Shown here one piece after another: positions 36,313 to 45,022 of a stretch of DNA of 64,000 nucleotides. This DNA comes from Pontibacter cellulosilyticus (GTDB lineage: Bacteria > Bacteroidota > Bacteroidia > Cytophagales > Hymenobacteraceae), in contig NZ_JACRVF010000001.1 of NCBI RefSeq assembly GCF_014306105.1, positions 698,413-762,412 on the forward strand, given 5' to 3'. The stretch's first letter is position 1, and each line of letters starts with the position of its first letter. Below the pieces are notes generated by a model. It saw nothing but the letters and a program-made list of their open reading frames with translations, was not told the origin of the DNA and did not search any database. The translations under genes and the position numbers were made by a program.

Positions 36313-36392
36313 AATGGCAATGGTAATTGCTATGCTGTACGGATAAACTATTTAGCTAGTTAAACTAAGGCCATTAACGGCTGCAACAGGGC

Positions 36393-36439
36393 TATAAAAC
36401 ACAAGGTCCTGCCGCAATGGCAGGACCTTGTGTTTTATA
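36393..36439. terminator. Terminator hairpin after the XRE-S24 gene
   Basis: Two 21-base arms (36393-36413 and 36419-36439) are exact complements around a five-base loop, with GGTCCTGCC/GGCAGGACC at the core and A/T-rich outer ends. Confidence 0.85.
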
Positions 36440-36458
36440 CTATACATATATTATATCG

Positions 36459-37232
36459 CTATTCCGCTTTCTTAAGCTTTTGTACTTCCTTTTGTAAATC
36501 GAGTACAATAGAAGAGAGTTTATCCAATGACAAATCTGCAATAGGAAAAGAAGAACTGATATAAGACTTAGCCTCCCAAATCTCGATCACATCCTCCACC
36601 CCAATTTCGTAAGGCGAGTAAACAGGGTTGTCGGAGTGCAGACGAAGCACCGACGCATCTTTTATCTTATTAAACACACGCTTGAATACTACACCCTCTT
36701 TCTGGCTCACAATTATACAAGGCGTACCGTCTTTAACCGATGACCAATCCTCTACGAACCGGCCTACAATGACAGCGCCAGACGCTATCGGAAGCATAGA
36801 GTCACCGCTGATTTCGAATGCACGGTATGTGCCCCCTGCGCCAAGCATAGGGAGTTGGAAACGAGGAAGCTCTTCAATAAACTCAGAGTCAGCATATCCA
36901 TTAAGATAACCGGCACTTGCCTTATAAGGTACAAGCTCAATGTTTTCTCGTTGCTGCTCGTCTACAGTAATAGCCAGTACCCTCAGCTTACCACCTGAAT
37001 TAGAAGAAGCAGACTGTTTCTGAACAGTTGGATCAGAAAGGTCTTTTGTAATCAGATCATCAAGAGTGATATCAAACAATCTGGCAATATTTACCAAAGT
37101 AGTCAATTTAGGCTCTGCCCTACCCTCTTCATAAGCCCCTACTAACGATCGCTTTATATCTAATTTATCTGCAAGTTGAGCTTGCGTGTAGCCGGCATTT
37201 TTGCGCAAATGCCTAATGTTTGATGTAACCAT
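36459..37232 (-). CDS. XRE-type repressor with S24 (LexA-like) peptidase domain
   Basis: The protein has 257 residues. The N-terminal 60 residues are an XRE helix-turn-helix (HLRKNAGYTQAQLADKLDIKRSLVGAYEEGRAEP). After a Gln/Ser linker comes an S24 domain with catalytic Ser145 (ISGDSMLP) and Lys184 (VFKRV). An Ala107-Gly108 pair (YKASAGYLNG) sits where LexA-type proteins cleave themselves. It may be a self-cleaving stress regulator; Bacteroidota often have these and lack classical LexA. A C-terminal coiled-coil tail (LDKLSSIVLDLQKEVQKLKKAE) could assist dimerisation. Targets are unknown. Confidence 0.9.
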   Translation of the reverse strand: MVTSNIRHLRKNAGYTQAQLADKLDIKRSLVGAYEEGRAEPKLTTLVNIARLFDITLDDLITKDLSDPTVQKQSASSNSGGKLRVLAITVDEQQRENIELVPYKASAGYLNGYADSEFIEELPRFQLPMLGAGGTYRAFEISGDSMLPIASGAVIVGRFVEDWSSVKDGTPCIIVSQKEGVVFKRVFNKIKDASVLRLHSDNPVYSPYEIGVEDVIEIWEAKSYISSSFPIADLSLDKLSSIVLDLQKEVQKLKKAE

Positions 37233-37779
37233 ACCAATTATCTGCCAATGATTTTAGCTAATAAGGAACAATACAAGGAAATATTATAGTCCTCTTTTGT
37301 AAAGATACGAATACAGCACCAAAATACTAAACATTTTAGCAATTAATTTTACACCTAAGAAAAATATAACTATACCCACTTTACATTTAATATTATAGTG
37401 CTATAATCAAATTTCTACTAAATACTTAGAAATGTTATATAAATACCTATAAACACACCAGAAACATGCTTGCAATAGTCAAATTACACCCCCTATCTTT
37501 ATCAATTATAAGCACTTAGAAGAAATGCTTATTAATCATTAGTTCTAAGGCCAAAATTTCAGTGCAATTTTTAGTGCAATTATTGCGTGCATTTTTCAGC
37601 TTTAAAAGCATTAATTGCAGCTGGCTCAGGATGCAATCAACTTATAAAAATTAAATTATATGTTGGCCATTAATTTTGGCAGCGACTTGAACTTTTTAAA
37701 TAAATGCGGGGTTACGAAAACTCAATACCAAAGGTTTAAATTTAGCAATAATATTTTTTTAACTTTTAGCCAAAGATTT
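37233..37779. other. Long AT-rich intergenic region between the repressor and subtilase genes
   Basis: This 547-base divergent region has no coding frame with family resemblance. It contains the 18-base word TATAGTGCTATAATCAAA (37394-37411), repeated upstream of speDE, a near-promoter TAACTTTT 15 bases upstream of the subtilase ATG, and many AT-rich runs. The length suggests regulatory content or an untranslated leader. Confidence 0.4.
37394..37411. promoter_or_regulatory. Candidate operator, copy 1
   Basis: TATAGTGCTATAATCAAA has inverted halves TATAG/CTATA. The same 18 bases occur at 44924-44941. It lies 162 bases upstream of the XRE-S24 start. Confidence 0.35.
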
Positions 37780-39132
37780 ATGACAATTAAGAATGGTCTA
37801 AAGAGAACAGTGTCTTGTTTTGCACTAGCTTCAGCCGTTACACTGGCAGGTTGCCAGAAGGAAGAACTGATGGAAAATCAGTTTGAAAGCAATGTAGATC
37901 AGTCGCCAAGTGAAGTTGGTAAAGCCATTGCAGGTCAGTATATAGTTGTATTCAAAAATGGCAACAACGGCCTTAACGCAAGCGGCTCAAACGACATGTC
38001 ATCTTCATCGCGTGCAGAGTTTAGCAGCTTGCGCGATCGTTTAATGTCAGATGCTAAAATTCCAGCTAAAGACCTGGTACAAAAATTTGACGGTGTGATT
38101 AACGGTTTTGCTGCACGCTTATCTGATGAGCAGTTAGCAGAAATCAGAAATAACCCGAATGTTGCTTACATCGAGCAAGACAGAGCCATATCTCTTGGCA
38201 AAAACACAAACCCTGGCAAAGGCTCAGGCAAAGACAAAACAGGCGGTGGCACTTCTGAGCCAACTCCAACTGAACCGGCTCCAACAGAGCCAACTCCTAC
38301 GCCAACCGAGCCAGCCCCAACTGAACCGGCTCCAACGACAAGTACTTATACTACCATCACTCCTGTTGCTGGTGAAAACCTTCCGTGGAACATCCAGCGT
38401 GTAGGTTACGGCGACGGAACTGGTAAAACAGTATGGGTAATTGACTCAGGTGTTGATACTGACCACCCTGACTTGAATGTGGACCCAAGCAGAAGCGTAT
38501 CGTTTATTTATGGCGTAACATCTGTAGAGGACGGATACGGACATGGTACTTCTGTTGCCGGTGTAATTGCTGCTAAAAACAATGGTTCAGGCATGATCGG
38601 TGTTGCTGCCAATGCAACAGTAGTGGCACTTCGCGTATTTGATGATGTTGGTGGTGGAACAGTTTCCAGAGCTATCTCAGCTGTAAACCATGTAAGTATG
38701 TATGCTAAACCAGGTGATGTAGTAAACATGAGCCTTGGTGCAGGTATATCTTCTACTCTTGATAATGCTGTAGTATCAGCTGCCGCTAAAGGTATTAAGT
38801 TTGCAATTGCAGCTGGTAACAGCGCTGTAGACTGCTCAGGTACTTCTCCTGCTCGTGTAGATGCTCCAGGTGTTTATACTGTATCTGCAATGGACATTTA
38901 CAACCGCCTATGGTCTTCTTCTAACTATGGTGCCCCAGTAGACTTCTCTGCTCCAGGTGCTAACGTAACTGTTACTACAAAAGGTGGTGGCATCGGTGGC
39001 GGTGGCTACGGTACTTCATTTGCCGCTCCGCACGTAGCTGGTGTTCTTCTTCTAAGAGGTACAGTATACACGCAGGGTACTATTACAGGCGACAAAGACA
39101 ACACACCTGATCCGATTGCATCAGTTAAGTAA
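37780..39132 (+). CDS. Subtilisin-like protease lipoprotein
   Basis: The protein has 450 residues from the ATG at 37780; the frame begins 40 codons earlier, but MTIKNGLKRTVSCFALASAVTLAG-C (lipobox LAGC) gives a coherent lipoprotein signal. An inhibitor I9-like propeptide (AGQYIVVFKN) follows, then a Thr-Glu-Pro repeat linker (about 159-187, TEPAPTEPTPTPTEPAP), then an S8 domain: Asp222 (IDSGVDTDHPDL), His255 (GHGTSVAG), Asn347 (AAGNSA), Ser413 (GTSFAAPHVAG). It should be surface- or periplasm-anchored. It lacks a T9SS tail, unlike the subtilase at 5.4-7.0 kb. Confidence 0.9.
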   Translation: MTIKNGLKRTVSCFALASAVTLAGCQKEELMENQFESNVDQSPSEVGKAIAGQYIVVFKNGNNGLNASGSNDMSSSSRAEFSSLRDRLMSDAKIPAKDLVQKFDGVINGFAARLSDEQLAEIRNNPNVAYIEQDRAISLGKNTNPGKGSGKDKTGGGTSEPTPTEPAPTEPTPTPTEPAPTEPAPTTSTYTTITPVAGENLPWNIQRVGYGDGTGKTVWVIDSGVDTDHPDLNVDPSRSVSFIYGVTSVEDGYGHGTSVAGVIAAKNNGSGMIGVAANATVVALRVFDDVGGGTVSRAISAVNHVSMYAKPGDVVNMSLGAGISSTLDNAVVSAAAKGIKFAIAAGNSAVDCSGTSPARVDAPGVYTVSAMDIYNRLWSSSNYGAPVDFSAPGANVTVTTKGGGIGGGGYGTSFAAPHVAGVLLLRGTVYTQGTITGDKDNTPDPIASVK

Positions 39133-39138
39133 TCAGAT

Positions 39139-39200
39139 CAACAAGTATAAATGAAAGAGGGCAGCCAAATATGGCTGCCCTCTTTCATTTATACTTGTTG
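39139..39200. terminator. Perfect 29-base inverted-repeat terminator with AAGTATA
   Basis: Arms 39139-39167 and 39172-39200 are exact complements over 29 bases with an AATA loop, and carry CAACAAGTATAAATGAAA at one end and its complement at the other. It serves the convergent subtilase and recQ genes and is unusually long for a terminator. Confidence 0.9.
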
Positions 39201-39201
39201 T

Positions 39202-41337
39202 CTACTGGAGTTTATCCTTCTTATAAATTGAGACTGATAGCCTGATCTTATAGTATTCATAGCCTTCATCAAGGAACTCGAACAAGTCTTTCAACTTAGC
39301 ATCTACTCCCAATTTAGCAATTGCTTTGCTGATGACGTTGTACTCTCCTTTAGATACATATTTAAACAGATCAACATCATACCCCTGCTCATACAATGTG
39401 GCAATATGGGAAAAGATCGTAACCGGGTTTAAGTTGCGCTGTATAGAGATTTGTTGAATCGTGTACCCTTGCTTTAGAAGTTCAAAAGTTGCCAGATGAG
39501 TTGCACCTTTCATTTTGTTACCCTTTGCCTGCTCCTCGTTCACAAAATCAATAATCTCGCTGATAAACAGATCGCCGTAACGCTCAAACTTCTGGGCACC
39601 GACACCAGAAATAGCCAACATGCCGATTTTTGATGTAGGTCGCTCAGCTGCCATCTCCTGCAACGTGGTGTCTGTAAATACTACATAAGGCGGTACACCA
39701 GCTTCATCGGCAATATTCTTACGCAAAGACCTTAACCGTTCGAACAGCGCATCTTTGATCAGCTCCCTTTTTGGACGGGCCTTTATACTTGGCTCCTCCT
39801 GCTTCGCATCCTCAAACTTCACCAGCTGTACTTTACGTCCTTCAAACAAAACCTGTTTGCTTTGTTCTGTTAGCTTCAAAGTATAGCCTTGGTCATAGGC
39901 CATCTCCATAAAGCCTTCATTCAATAACTGATGAAGATAACGGTTCCAATCCAACGTACTAAACTCTCGTCCTGCACCGTATGTCTTAATTCTGTCATAG
40001 CCAGCTTGCAACACCTGATTTGTTCTGGCACCACGCAGTACATCAATCAACAGCCCCAGGTTAACTTGCTCCTGGGTGCGGGCAATGGCAGACAGCGCTT
40101 TTTGCGCCAAAAGTGTTCCATCAAATCGTTGCGGCGGGTTCCGGCATATATCGCAGTTACCACAGTCTTTCTTCATGGTTTCGCCAAAGTACTGCAACAA
40201 AATACGCCTGCGGCAAGCAGAGGCCTCAGCGAACTGCTGCATTCTTTCAAGCTTTACAAGTTGCAGCTCCGTCTGTGCTTCGTGGCTTTGGCTTTCGGTA
40301 AGCATGTTGCGCATGTTCATTACATCGGCAAAGCTATAGAAAAGCAAAGCATCTGATTTGGCACCATCTCGACCGGCACGGCCGATTTCCTGGTAATAGC
40401 CTTCAATGTTCTTTGGCAGGTTGTAATGTATAACCCAGCGCACATTCGATTTGTCAATACCCATGCCGAAAGCAATCGTTGCGCACACTATCTGAACATT
40501 ATCCCTTAGGAAATCTTCCTGCGCCTTCGCACGCTGATTAGGCGACATGCCGGCATGGTAATAAGTAGTGCTGTACCCGTTAGCCTTCAGCTTAGAAGCT
40601 AAGGATTCAACCCCTTTTCGGCTAAGGCAATAGATGATACCGGGCTGGTTATGATGCCGATCCAGGAATTCGGTAATTTTCTTAAAACGATCTCTCCCCG
40701 GTTTTACCATCAGGTTAATATTGGGCCTGTCGAAAGATGCAACGTAAGTCTGTGGGTTGCGCAGGTAGAGTTGCTCCTGAATATCTTTTTGCGTAAGCTT
40801 ATCAGCTGTAGCAGTTAACGCAATAACGGGAGTCGACTGGAACTGCTGCTTTAATACTTTTAGTTGCGTGTACTCCGGGCGGAAATCGTGTCCCCAGGCA
40901 GAAATACAGTGTGCTTCATCTATTGCGAAAAGCGATATCTTGATTCTTTTTAGAAAAGCAAAGAACCCCGGCGAAAGAAGTTTTTCAGGAGAAACATAAA
41001 GCAGCTTTAGTTTTCCGTCCAGGCATTGGTTCTCGATCTGGTACTGCTGCTCGGCCGTTTGTGAGCTGTTAATGTAAGCTGCCGGTATGCCATTGGCCAA
41101 CAGCGCCTCCACCTGGTCTTTCATGAGGGCGATAAGAGGCGACACTACGACACACAAGCCCGGTAAAACAACCGCAGGCACCTGGTAACAAACAGACTTA
41201 CCACCACCTGTGGGCATCAATACCACTACATCCTTGCCCTGCAACACACCTTCAATTATCTGCTCCTGCATGGGCCTAAACTGCTCATAACCGAAGTATA
41301 ACTTTAGTGCTTCTCTCGCTTCACGAATCGTAACCAT
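39202..41337 (-). CDS. recQ: ATP-dependent DNA helicase RecQ
   Basis: The protein has 711 residues. The superfamily 2 motifs are complete: PTGGGKSVCYQ (Walker A), AIDEAHCISAWGHDFRPEY (DEAH and aromatic loop), ALTATAD, IIYCLSRKG, and QEIGRAGRDG. The RecQ-C-terminal zinc-binding Cys set (CRRRILLQYFG, DCGNCDIC) and an HRDC-type domain (SKIGMLAISGVGAQKFERYGDLFI) follow. It unwinds recombination intermediates and resolves forks. Confidence 0.96.
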   Translation of the reverse strand: MVTIREAREALKLYFGYEQFRPMQEQIIEGVLQGKDVVVLMPTGGGKSVCYQVPAVVLPGLCVVVSPLIALMKDQVEALLANGIPAAYINSSQTAEQQYQIENQCLDGKLKLLYVSPEKLLSPGFFAFLKRIKISLFAIDEAHCISAWGHDFRPEYTQLKVLKQQFQSTPVIALTATADKLTQKDIQEQLYLRNPQTYVASFDRPNINLMVKPGRDRFKKITEFLDRHHNQPGIIYCLSRKGVESLASKLKANGYSTTYYHAGMSPNQRAKAQEDFLRDNVQIVCATIAFGMGIDKSNVRWVIHYNLPKNIEGYYQEIGRAGRDGAKSDALLFYSFADVMNMRNMLTESQSHEAQTELQLVKLERMQQFAEASACRRRILLQYFGETMKKDCGNCDICRNPPQRFDGTLLAQKALSAIARTQEQVNLGLLIDVLRGARTNQVLQAGYDRIKTYGAGREFSTLDWNRYLHQLLNEGFMEMAYDQGYTLKLTEQSKQVLFEGRKVQLVKFEDAKQEEPSIKARPKRELIKDALFERLRSLRKNIADEAGVPPYVVFTDTTLQEMAAERPTSKIGMLAISGVGAQKFERYGDLFISEIIDFVNEEQAKGNKMKGATHLATFELLKQGYTIQQISIQRNLNPVTIFSHIATLYEQGYDVDLFKYVSKGEYNVISKAIAKLGVDAKLKDLFEFLDEGYEYYKIRLSVSIYKKDKLQ

Positions 41338-41391
41338 ACTTTATCTTCAAGTGCAGGCGTATACCTGCTTCATTTGCATCAAATTATATTT

Positions 41392-41399
41392 CAAAGTTA
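41392..41399 (-). promoter_or_regulatory. -7 promoter box for recQ
   Basis: Minus-strand TAACTTTG fits TAnnTTTG, 55 bases before the recQ ATG. An inverted repeat (GCAGG-CGTATA-CCTGC) lies in the leader at about 41353-41368. Confidence 0.45.
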
Positions 41400-41554
41400 A
41401 GTATAAGCTCCATCAATAACGAGCTATCCTGATACTAAAAAGCAACGAAACCTGTACTTGCTCCCAGCTGATTTCTACAGCCGGAAAGGAAACAATAATA
41501 ACAATAGCCTTTAACCATCGTAACTTTAAAAGTTGTAAACTAAATTTAAAAACT

Positions 41555-41887
41555 ATGAAATCTGAGAGAACAAACGAGTTAGAGCATGTACTGATCAAAT
41601 GTATAACAGCCTGCGAAACATGCGCAACAGCTTGCTTACATGAAGACAACGTAAAGATGATGGCGCGTTGTATTATGATAGACCGCGACTGTGCTGACAT
41701 CTGCACACTTACTGCACGCTTTATGGCACGCGACTCTGAACACACCAAACACGTGATGAAAGAATGCATTGAGATCTGCCGCCAGTGTGAGGCCGAATGC
41801 CGTAAGCATGACCATGATCACTGCCAGAAGTGTGCCGATGCCTGTCGTGAGTGTGCTGAGGCATGTGAAGCATGGATGAAGAGATAA
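41555..41887 (+). CDS. Cys-rich four-helix-bundle copper-storage protein (Csp-like, DUF326)
   Basis: The protein has 110 residues with 16 cysteines, mostly in CxxxC/CxxC spacings that line helices (CITACETCATAC; CIEICRQCEAEC; CQKCADACRECAEAC). This is the signature of Csp, which stores many Cu(I) ions in the core of a four-helix bundle. There is no signal peptide, so it is the cytosolic kind. No copper exporter is adjacent. A near-promoter (TAACTTTA) sits upstream. Confidence 0.9.
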   Translation: MKSERTNELEHVLIKCITACETCATACLHEDNVKMMARCIMIDRDCADICTLTARFMARDSEHTKHVMKECIEICRQCEAECRKHDHDHCQKCADACRECAEACEAWMKR

Positions 41888-41900
41888 ATTAAGCTATATA

Positions 41901-41938
41901 AAAAAAGCAGCTCTGGGACTTACCAGGGCTGCTTTTTT
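41901..41938 (+). terminator. Terminator after the copper-storage gene
   Basis: AAAAAAGCAGCTCTGG and CCAGGGCTGCTTTTTT pair over 16 bases with one wobble and a six-base loop. Confidence 0.8.
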
Positions 41939-41994
41939 ATTTAAAGTTATACTTTAAAGTCTATCTATAAAATCTAATAAATGTGCTAACTAAG

Positions 41995-42327
41995 CTAAAA
42001 TATAAAGTCAAGTATAGCTTCTATTATTGCCAGCACAAGGCTAAAAAGTAAGGCAGCAAAAAAGCCGCTCGTATCAAAGCCATCTACAAGTGCATCGGCT
42101 AATAAAATAATAATAGCGTTTATCACCAATAAGAAAATACCAAGTGTCAGCACCGTTACTGGTATGGTAAGGAAAATAAGAATTGGCCGCACCACAGCGT
42201 TAAGCAGTGCAAGCACCAATGCGAGAATTAGTGCGGTTATAAAATTATCGATGTTAACACCGGGTAGTATATAGGCAGCCAGCATGGCGGCTGCTCCGGT
42301 TATTAAGAGTTTTACTATAAATCCCAT
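41995..42327 (-). CDS. Small membrane protein of the PF04020 (phage holin-like) family
   Basis: The protein has 110 residues from the ATG at 42327 (an upstream ATG at 42354 gives an unlikely extension). Four hydrophobic segments are visible: VKLLITGAAAMLAAYILPG, ITALILALVLALLNAVV, IPVTVLTLGIFLLVINAIIILL and SGFFAALLFSLVLAIIEAIL, with VDGFDTSG between the last two. The family name reflects similarity to mycobacterial phage holins, but these are ordinary chromosomal genes with unknown function and there is no prophage here. Confidence 0.85.
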   Translation of the reverse strand: MGFIVKLLITGAAAMLAAYILPGVNIDNFITALILALVLALLNAVVRPILIFLTIPVTVLTLGIFLLVINAIIILLADALVDGFDTSGFFAALLFSLVLAIIEAILDFIF

Positions 42328-42426
42328 AGTTTTATACTTTATGTTGTATGGCAAATAAGCTAAACGAAAATCGTTTTCTAGTACGAAAAATTAAAATATA
42401 AAGATTAATACATAAGAGGTCAGCAA

Positions 42427-42458
42427 AAAGCCCTGCAGCATGTATACTGCAGGGCTTT
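42427..42458 (-). terminator. Terminator of the speDE/ureohydrolase operon
   Basis: AAAGCCCTGCAG and CTGCAGGGCTTT are perfect over 12 bases around an eight-base loop, followed by T5 on the minus strand. Confidence 0.8.
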
Positions 42459-42480
42459 ATATTTTATACTTGATGGTCTG

Positions 42481-43551
42481 CTAGAACTGAGCTTCTAGTT
42501 TACCCTGCGATACAGCCATCCAGTTGCAGAGCTTTTGCAACATGCGTGCGCCTACGTTACCGTTCCACTCGCTTTCCCCTGGAGCTACTTCGCAAAGGTC
42601 AAACCCGATAATCTCACGGCCAGACTTTACCAGTTGCTTTATCAGGAAAACTGCCTGCTCAAACTCTAAACCTCCCGGTACGGGAGTTCCGGTTGCAGGG
42701 CAAAGCTTCGGATCGAGGCCATCAATGTCAAAGCTGATGTATACTTTCTGCGGAAGCTGCGCAATTATTTTCTTGCACTCTTTCTTCCAGCTGTCGCCGG
42801 CATACATGTTTTCTTTAAGGGTGGCATCGTAGAAAATAGCAACTCTGCCGTTAGATTGGTCGGCTAGTTCTGCTTCTGCCTGGCAAAGGTCACGGATACC
42901 CACCTGCACCAGCTTCTTTACCTGCGGCAATTTAAGTGCATTAAACATGATAGAAGCATGTGAGTACTTAAATCCTTCGTAGGCATCTCGCAAATCGGCG
43001 TGGGCATCAACCTGAAGTATACCATACTCCTCGTGCTTCTCTGCCAGTGCATGCATCAGGCCAAGTGGAGTACTGTGGTCACCACCCAACACGCCTACCA
43101 TTTTACCCTGATTCAGGTAGTTAAGAGACTTCTGCTTTAACCACTGCAGGAACTCCTCTCCTTTTGCTGTAACCTCATCAGTAGTATTACCGAACTCGGC
43201 TTTACTCTCTTCCGGGCTGCCTTCTTCTAACCAGTTAATGTAAGCCTCAGCTTTCTGTCTCAGCTCATCACTGGTTTTAAGCCAATCCTCTGAAATATCT
43301 TCCATAGCCACACCAAGTTTCCAAGCATCCGGAATTGATGGCTCCAATAGGTCCAGCTGAGGAGAAGCGTCCATTACAGCCTGCGGTCCCTGTGCAGTGC
43401 CAGCACTATACGATACGGTTACCTCCCAGGGAGTTGGAATAATAACTACTTCTGACTCTTCGATAGTGAATGGTAAACCAAAGAGGCCACCACTAATATC
43501 GCCTACTCCGTTAGGATCGAAGTTGGCTATTTTTTGCTCTTTGCTATTCAT
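42481..43551 (-). CDS. Agmatinase/arginase family ureohydrolase
   Basis: The protein has 356 residues from the ATG at 43551 (an upstream ATG at 43578 would add nine residues). Binuclear manganese ligands are visible: GGDHSTPLG (His), [10 protein letters not shown] (Asp-x-His-x-Asp) and SFDIDGLDP (Asp-x-Asp). The family includes agmatinase, arginase and formimidoylglutamase. Its place 8 bases inside the end of speDE suggests agmatine to putrescine, feeding the spermidine synthase next to it; the exact substrate is inferred. No arginine decarboxylase is in the window. Confidence 0.85.
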   Translation of the reverse strand: MNSKEQKIANFDPNGVGDISGGLFGLPFTIEESEVVIIPTPWEVTVSYSAGTAQGPQAVMDASPQLDLLEPSIPDAWKLGVAMEDISEDWLKTSDELRQKAEAYINWLEEGSPEESKAEFGNTTDEVTAKGEEFLQWLKQKSLNYLNQGKMVGVLGGDHSTPLGLMHALAEKHEEYGILQVDAHADLRDAYEGFKYSHASIMFNALKLPQVKKLVQVGIRDLCQAEAELADQSNGRVAIFYDATLKENMYAGDSWKKECKKIIAQLPQKVYISFDIDGLDPKLCPATGTPVPGGLEFEQAVFLIKQLVKSGREIIGFDLCEVAPGESEWNGNVGARMLQKLCNWMAVSQGKLEAQF

Positions 43552-44878
43552 TGGTTGGTTCTGCAGAGTATTGTTCAATTACTTCCTGTGAGCCGTGGCT
43601 TAAAAGCTCTTTCACAAAGTTAGGCAATGCAAAGGCTGCTACATGAATATCCTCGTTGTAATACTTTAAGCCCTGTGCCTTAGAGAACTGAGCTGCAGCA
43701 GCCTTATCAAATACAAGCGGATTAGATTCTCCCTTAGAAGAGTAAGAGAAACTCCAGGTTCCGGTAGGGTATGTTGGAATAGCAGCTAAGTAGCAGTGTA
43801 CTTTATTATCGCCGAAGATCTGCTTGTATGTGTCGTAAATCTCCACAAAAACACCGCTGTTAAACCTCGGCGATTCTGACTGCGTGATCATTACGCCATC
43901 AGGAGTCAGACAACGGTATACTTCTTTGTAGAACTCAGCAGTAAACAAGCCTTCACCTGGTCCAACTGGATCAGCAGAGTCAATAATAATCAGGTCGTAG
44001 CGGCCGTCTTCACATTCGTTGATATACTTTATTCCGTCTTCTACCAGCAGGTTCAAACGAGGATTGTCAAATGCTACGGCTGTTTCTGGCAGGTGTAGTT
44101 TGCAGGCTTCAATTACCAATGCGTCGATCTCAACCAGCGTAACCTCTTCCAGTTGCTCGTGGCGCAGCAGCTCTCTTACAGTTCCGCCATCACCACCACC
44201 AATTACCAGGGCGCGTTTTGCTTTGCGGTGGCTGAACATCGGTACGTGTGTGATCATCTCATGATACACATACTCATCCTTCTGCGTGCACATTACCATA
44301 CCGTCTAGCGTAAGCATGTTGCCATAAGCCAAAGTTTCGAATACCTCTACACGCTGGTAATCAGAATCTTTTTTGTAAAGCTGATTTCCTGTGTGCTTTA
44401 AAGACAAGGCAATGTTCTCATCGCGCTCCGTAAACCAAACATCGCGTGTAATGGTACCCGGAACATCAGTCGGCCTTTGGGCTACATCGCGTAGGGCATC
44501 CAAGTTAAAGTCGGTACGCTTCAGCAGGTTAAGCTGACCACGTCGTAACTCCATAGATGAGCCATGCCCTGCTTCAAAAGCATCCTTCAGAAAACTATAA
44601 GATACCCATGGATCTACTGAGTCGCCACAGGTAAACAAGTCTACGGCTGCATAGCCAAACTCAGGCCAGGTATGAATAGCCAGGTGGCTCTCCTGAATCA
44701 CAACCACTCCAGATACGCCATAAGGTGAAAAGTGGTGGAACGTGCTATTAATAACAGTAGCGCCTGCTGTTTCTGCAGCGGCAACCATACTGTTTTCGAT
44801 ATGAACTACGTCGTTCATCAGCTCAGGTGAGCAATCGTAAAATTCAACTAAAATGTGTCTACCTAAAGCGTTCATCAA
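43544..44878 (-). CDS. S-adenosylmethionine decarboxylase-spermidine synthase fusion
   Basis: The protein has 444 residues and two enzymes. Residues about 1-130 are a class 1b AdoMet decarboxylase: Glu63-Ser64 ([13 protein letters not shown]) should self-cleave to make the pyruvoyl group, and Cys84 (LFTCGD) is the proton donor. Residues about 145-430 are spermidine synthase: [21 protein letters not shown] (227-236), [12 protein letters not shown] and [15 protein letters not shown]. Decarboxylated AdoMet can go directly to the aminopropyltransferase. No interruption occurs at the junction. It overlaps the ureohydrolase frame. Confidence 0.94.
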   Translation of the reverse strand: MMNALGRHILVEFYDCSPELMNDVVHIENSMVAAAETAGATVINSTFHHFSPYGVSGVVVIQESHLAIHTWPEFGYAAVDLFTCGDSVDPWVSYSFLKDAFEAGHGSSMELRRGQLNLLKRTDFNLDALRDVAQRPTDVPGTITRDVWFTERDENIALSLKHTGNQLYKKDSDYQRVEVFETLAYGNMLTLDGMVMCTQKDEYVYHEMITHVPMFSHRKAKRALVIGGGDGGTVRELLRHEQLEEVTLVEIDALVIEACKLHLPETAVAFDNPRLNLLVEDGIKYINECEDGRYDLIIIDSADPVGPGEGLFTAEFYKEVYRCLTPDGVMITQSESPRFNSGVFVEIYDTYKQIFGDNKVHCYLAAIPTYPTGTWSFSYSSKGESNPLVFDKAAAAQFSKAQGLKYYNEDIHVAAFALPNFVKELLSHGSQEVIEQYSAEPTNE

Positions 44879-44923
44879 TGGGTATGAAAGGTTAAAAATG
44901 ATTAATCAGGTAAAAAAACGAAA

Positions 44924-44941
44924 TATAGTGCTATAATCAAA
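44924..44941. promoter_or_regulatory. Candidate operator, copy 2
   Basis: TATAGTGCTATAATCAAA, identical to 37394-37411, lies 46 bases upstream of the speDE ATG, where a regulator or promoter element would be placed. Confidence 0.35.
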
Positions 44942-45022
44942 AGTTAATAAGCAACAGAAATGTATACTGTGTTGCTTACCAATGTGTTAACCTTTTATAC
45001 TTTTCTTACTGGCTATTCTGTC

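Noticed and set aside
41413..41769. A 118-codon frame antisense to the copper-storage gene
   Set aside because: It overlaps most of a strong family match (Cys-rich bundle) on the other strand and encodes no recognisable protein.
41995..42327. Prophage remnant, because of the phage-holin family name
   Set aside because: The family is widespread as ordinary chromosomal genes, and no other phage gene is present.
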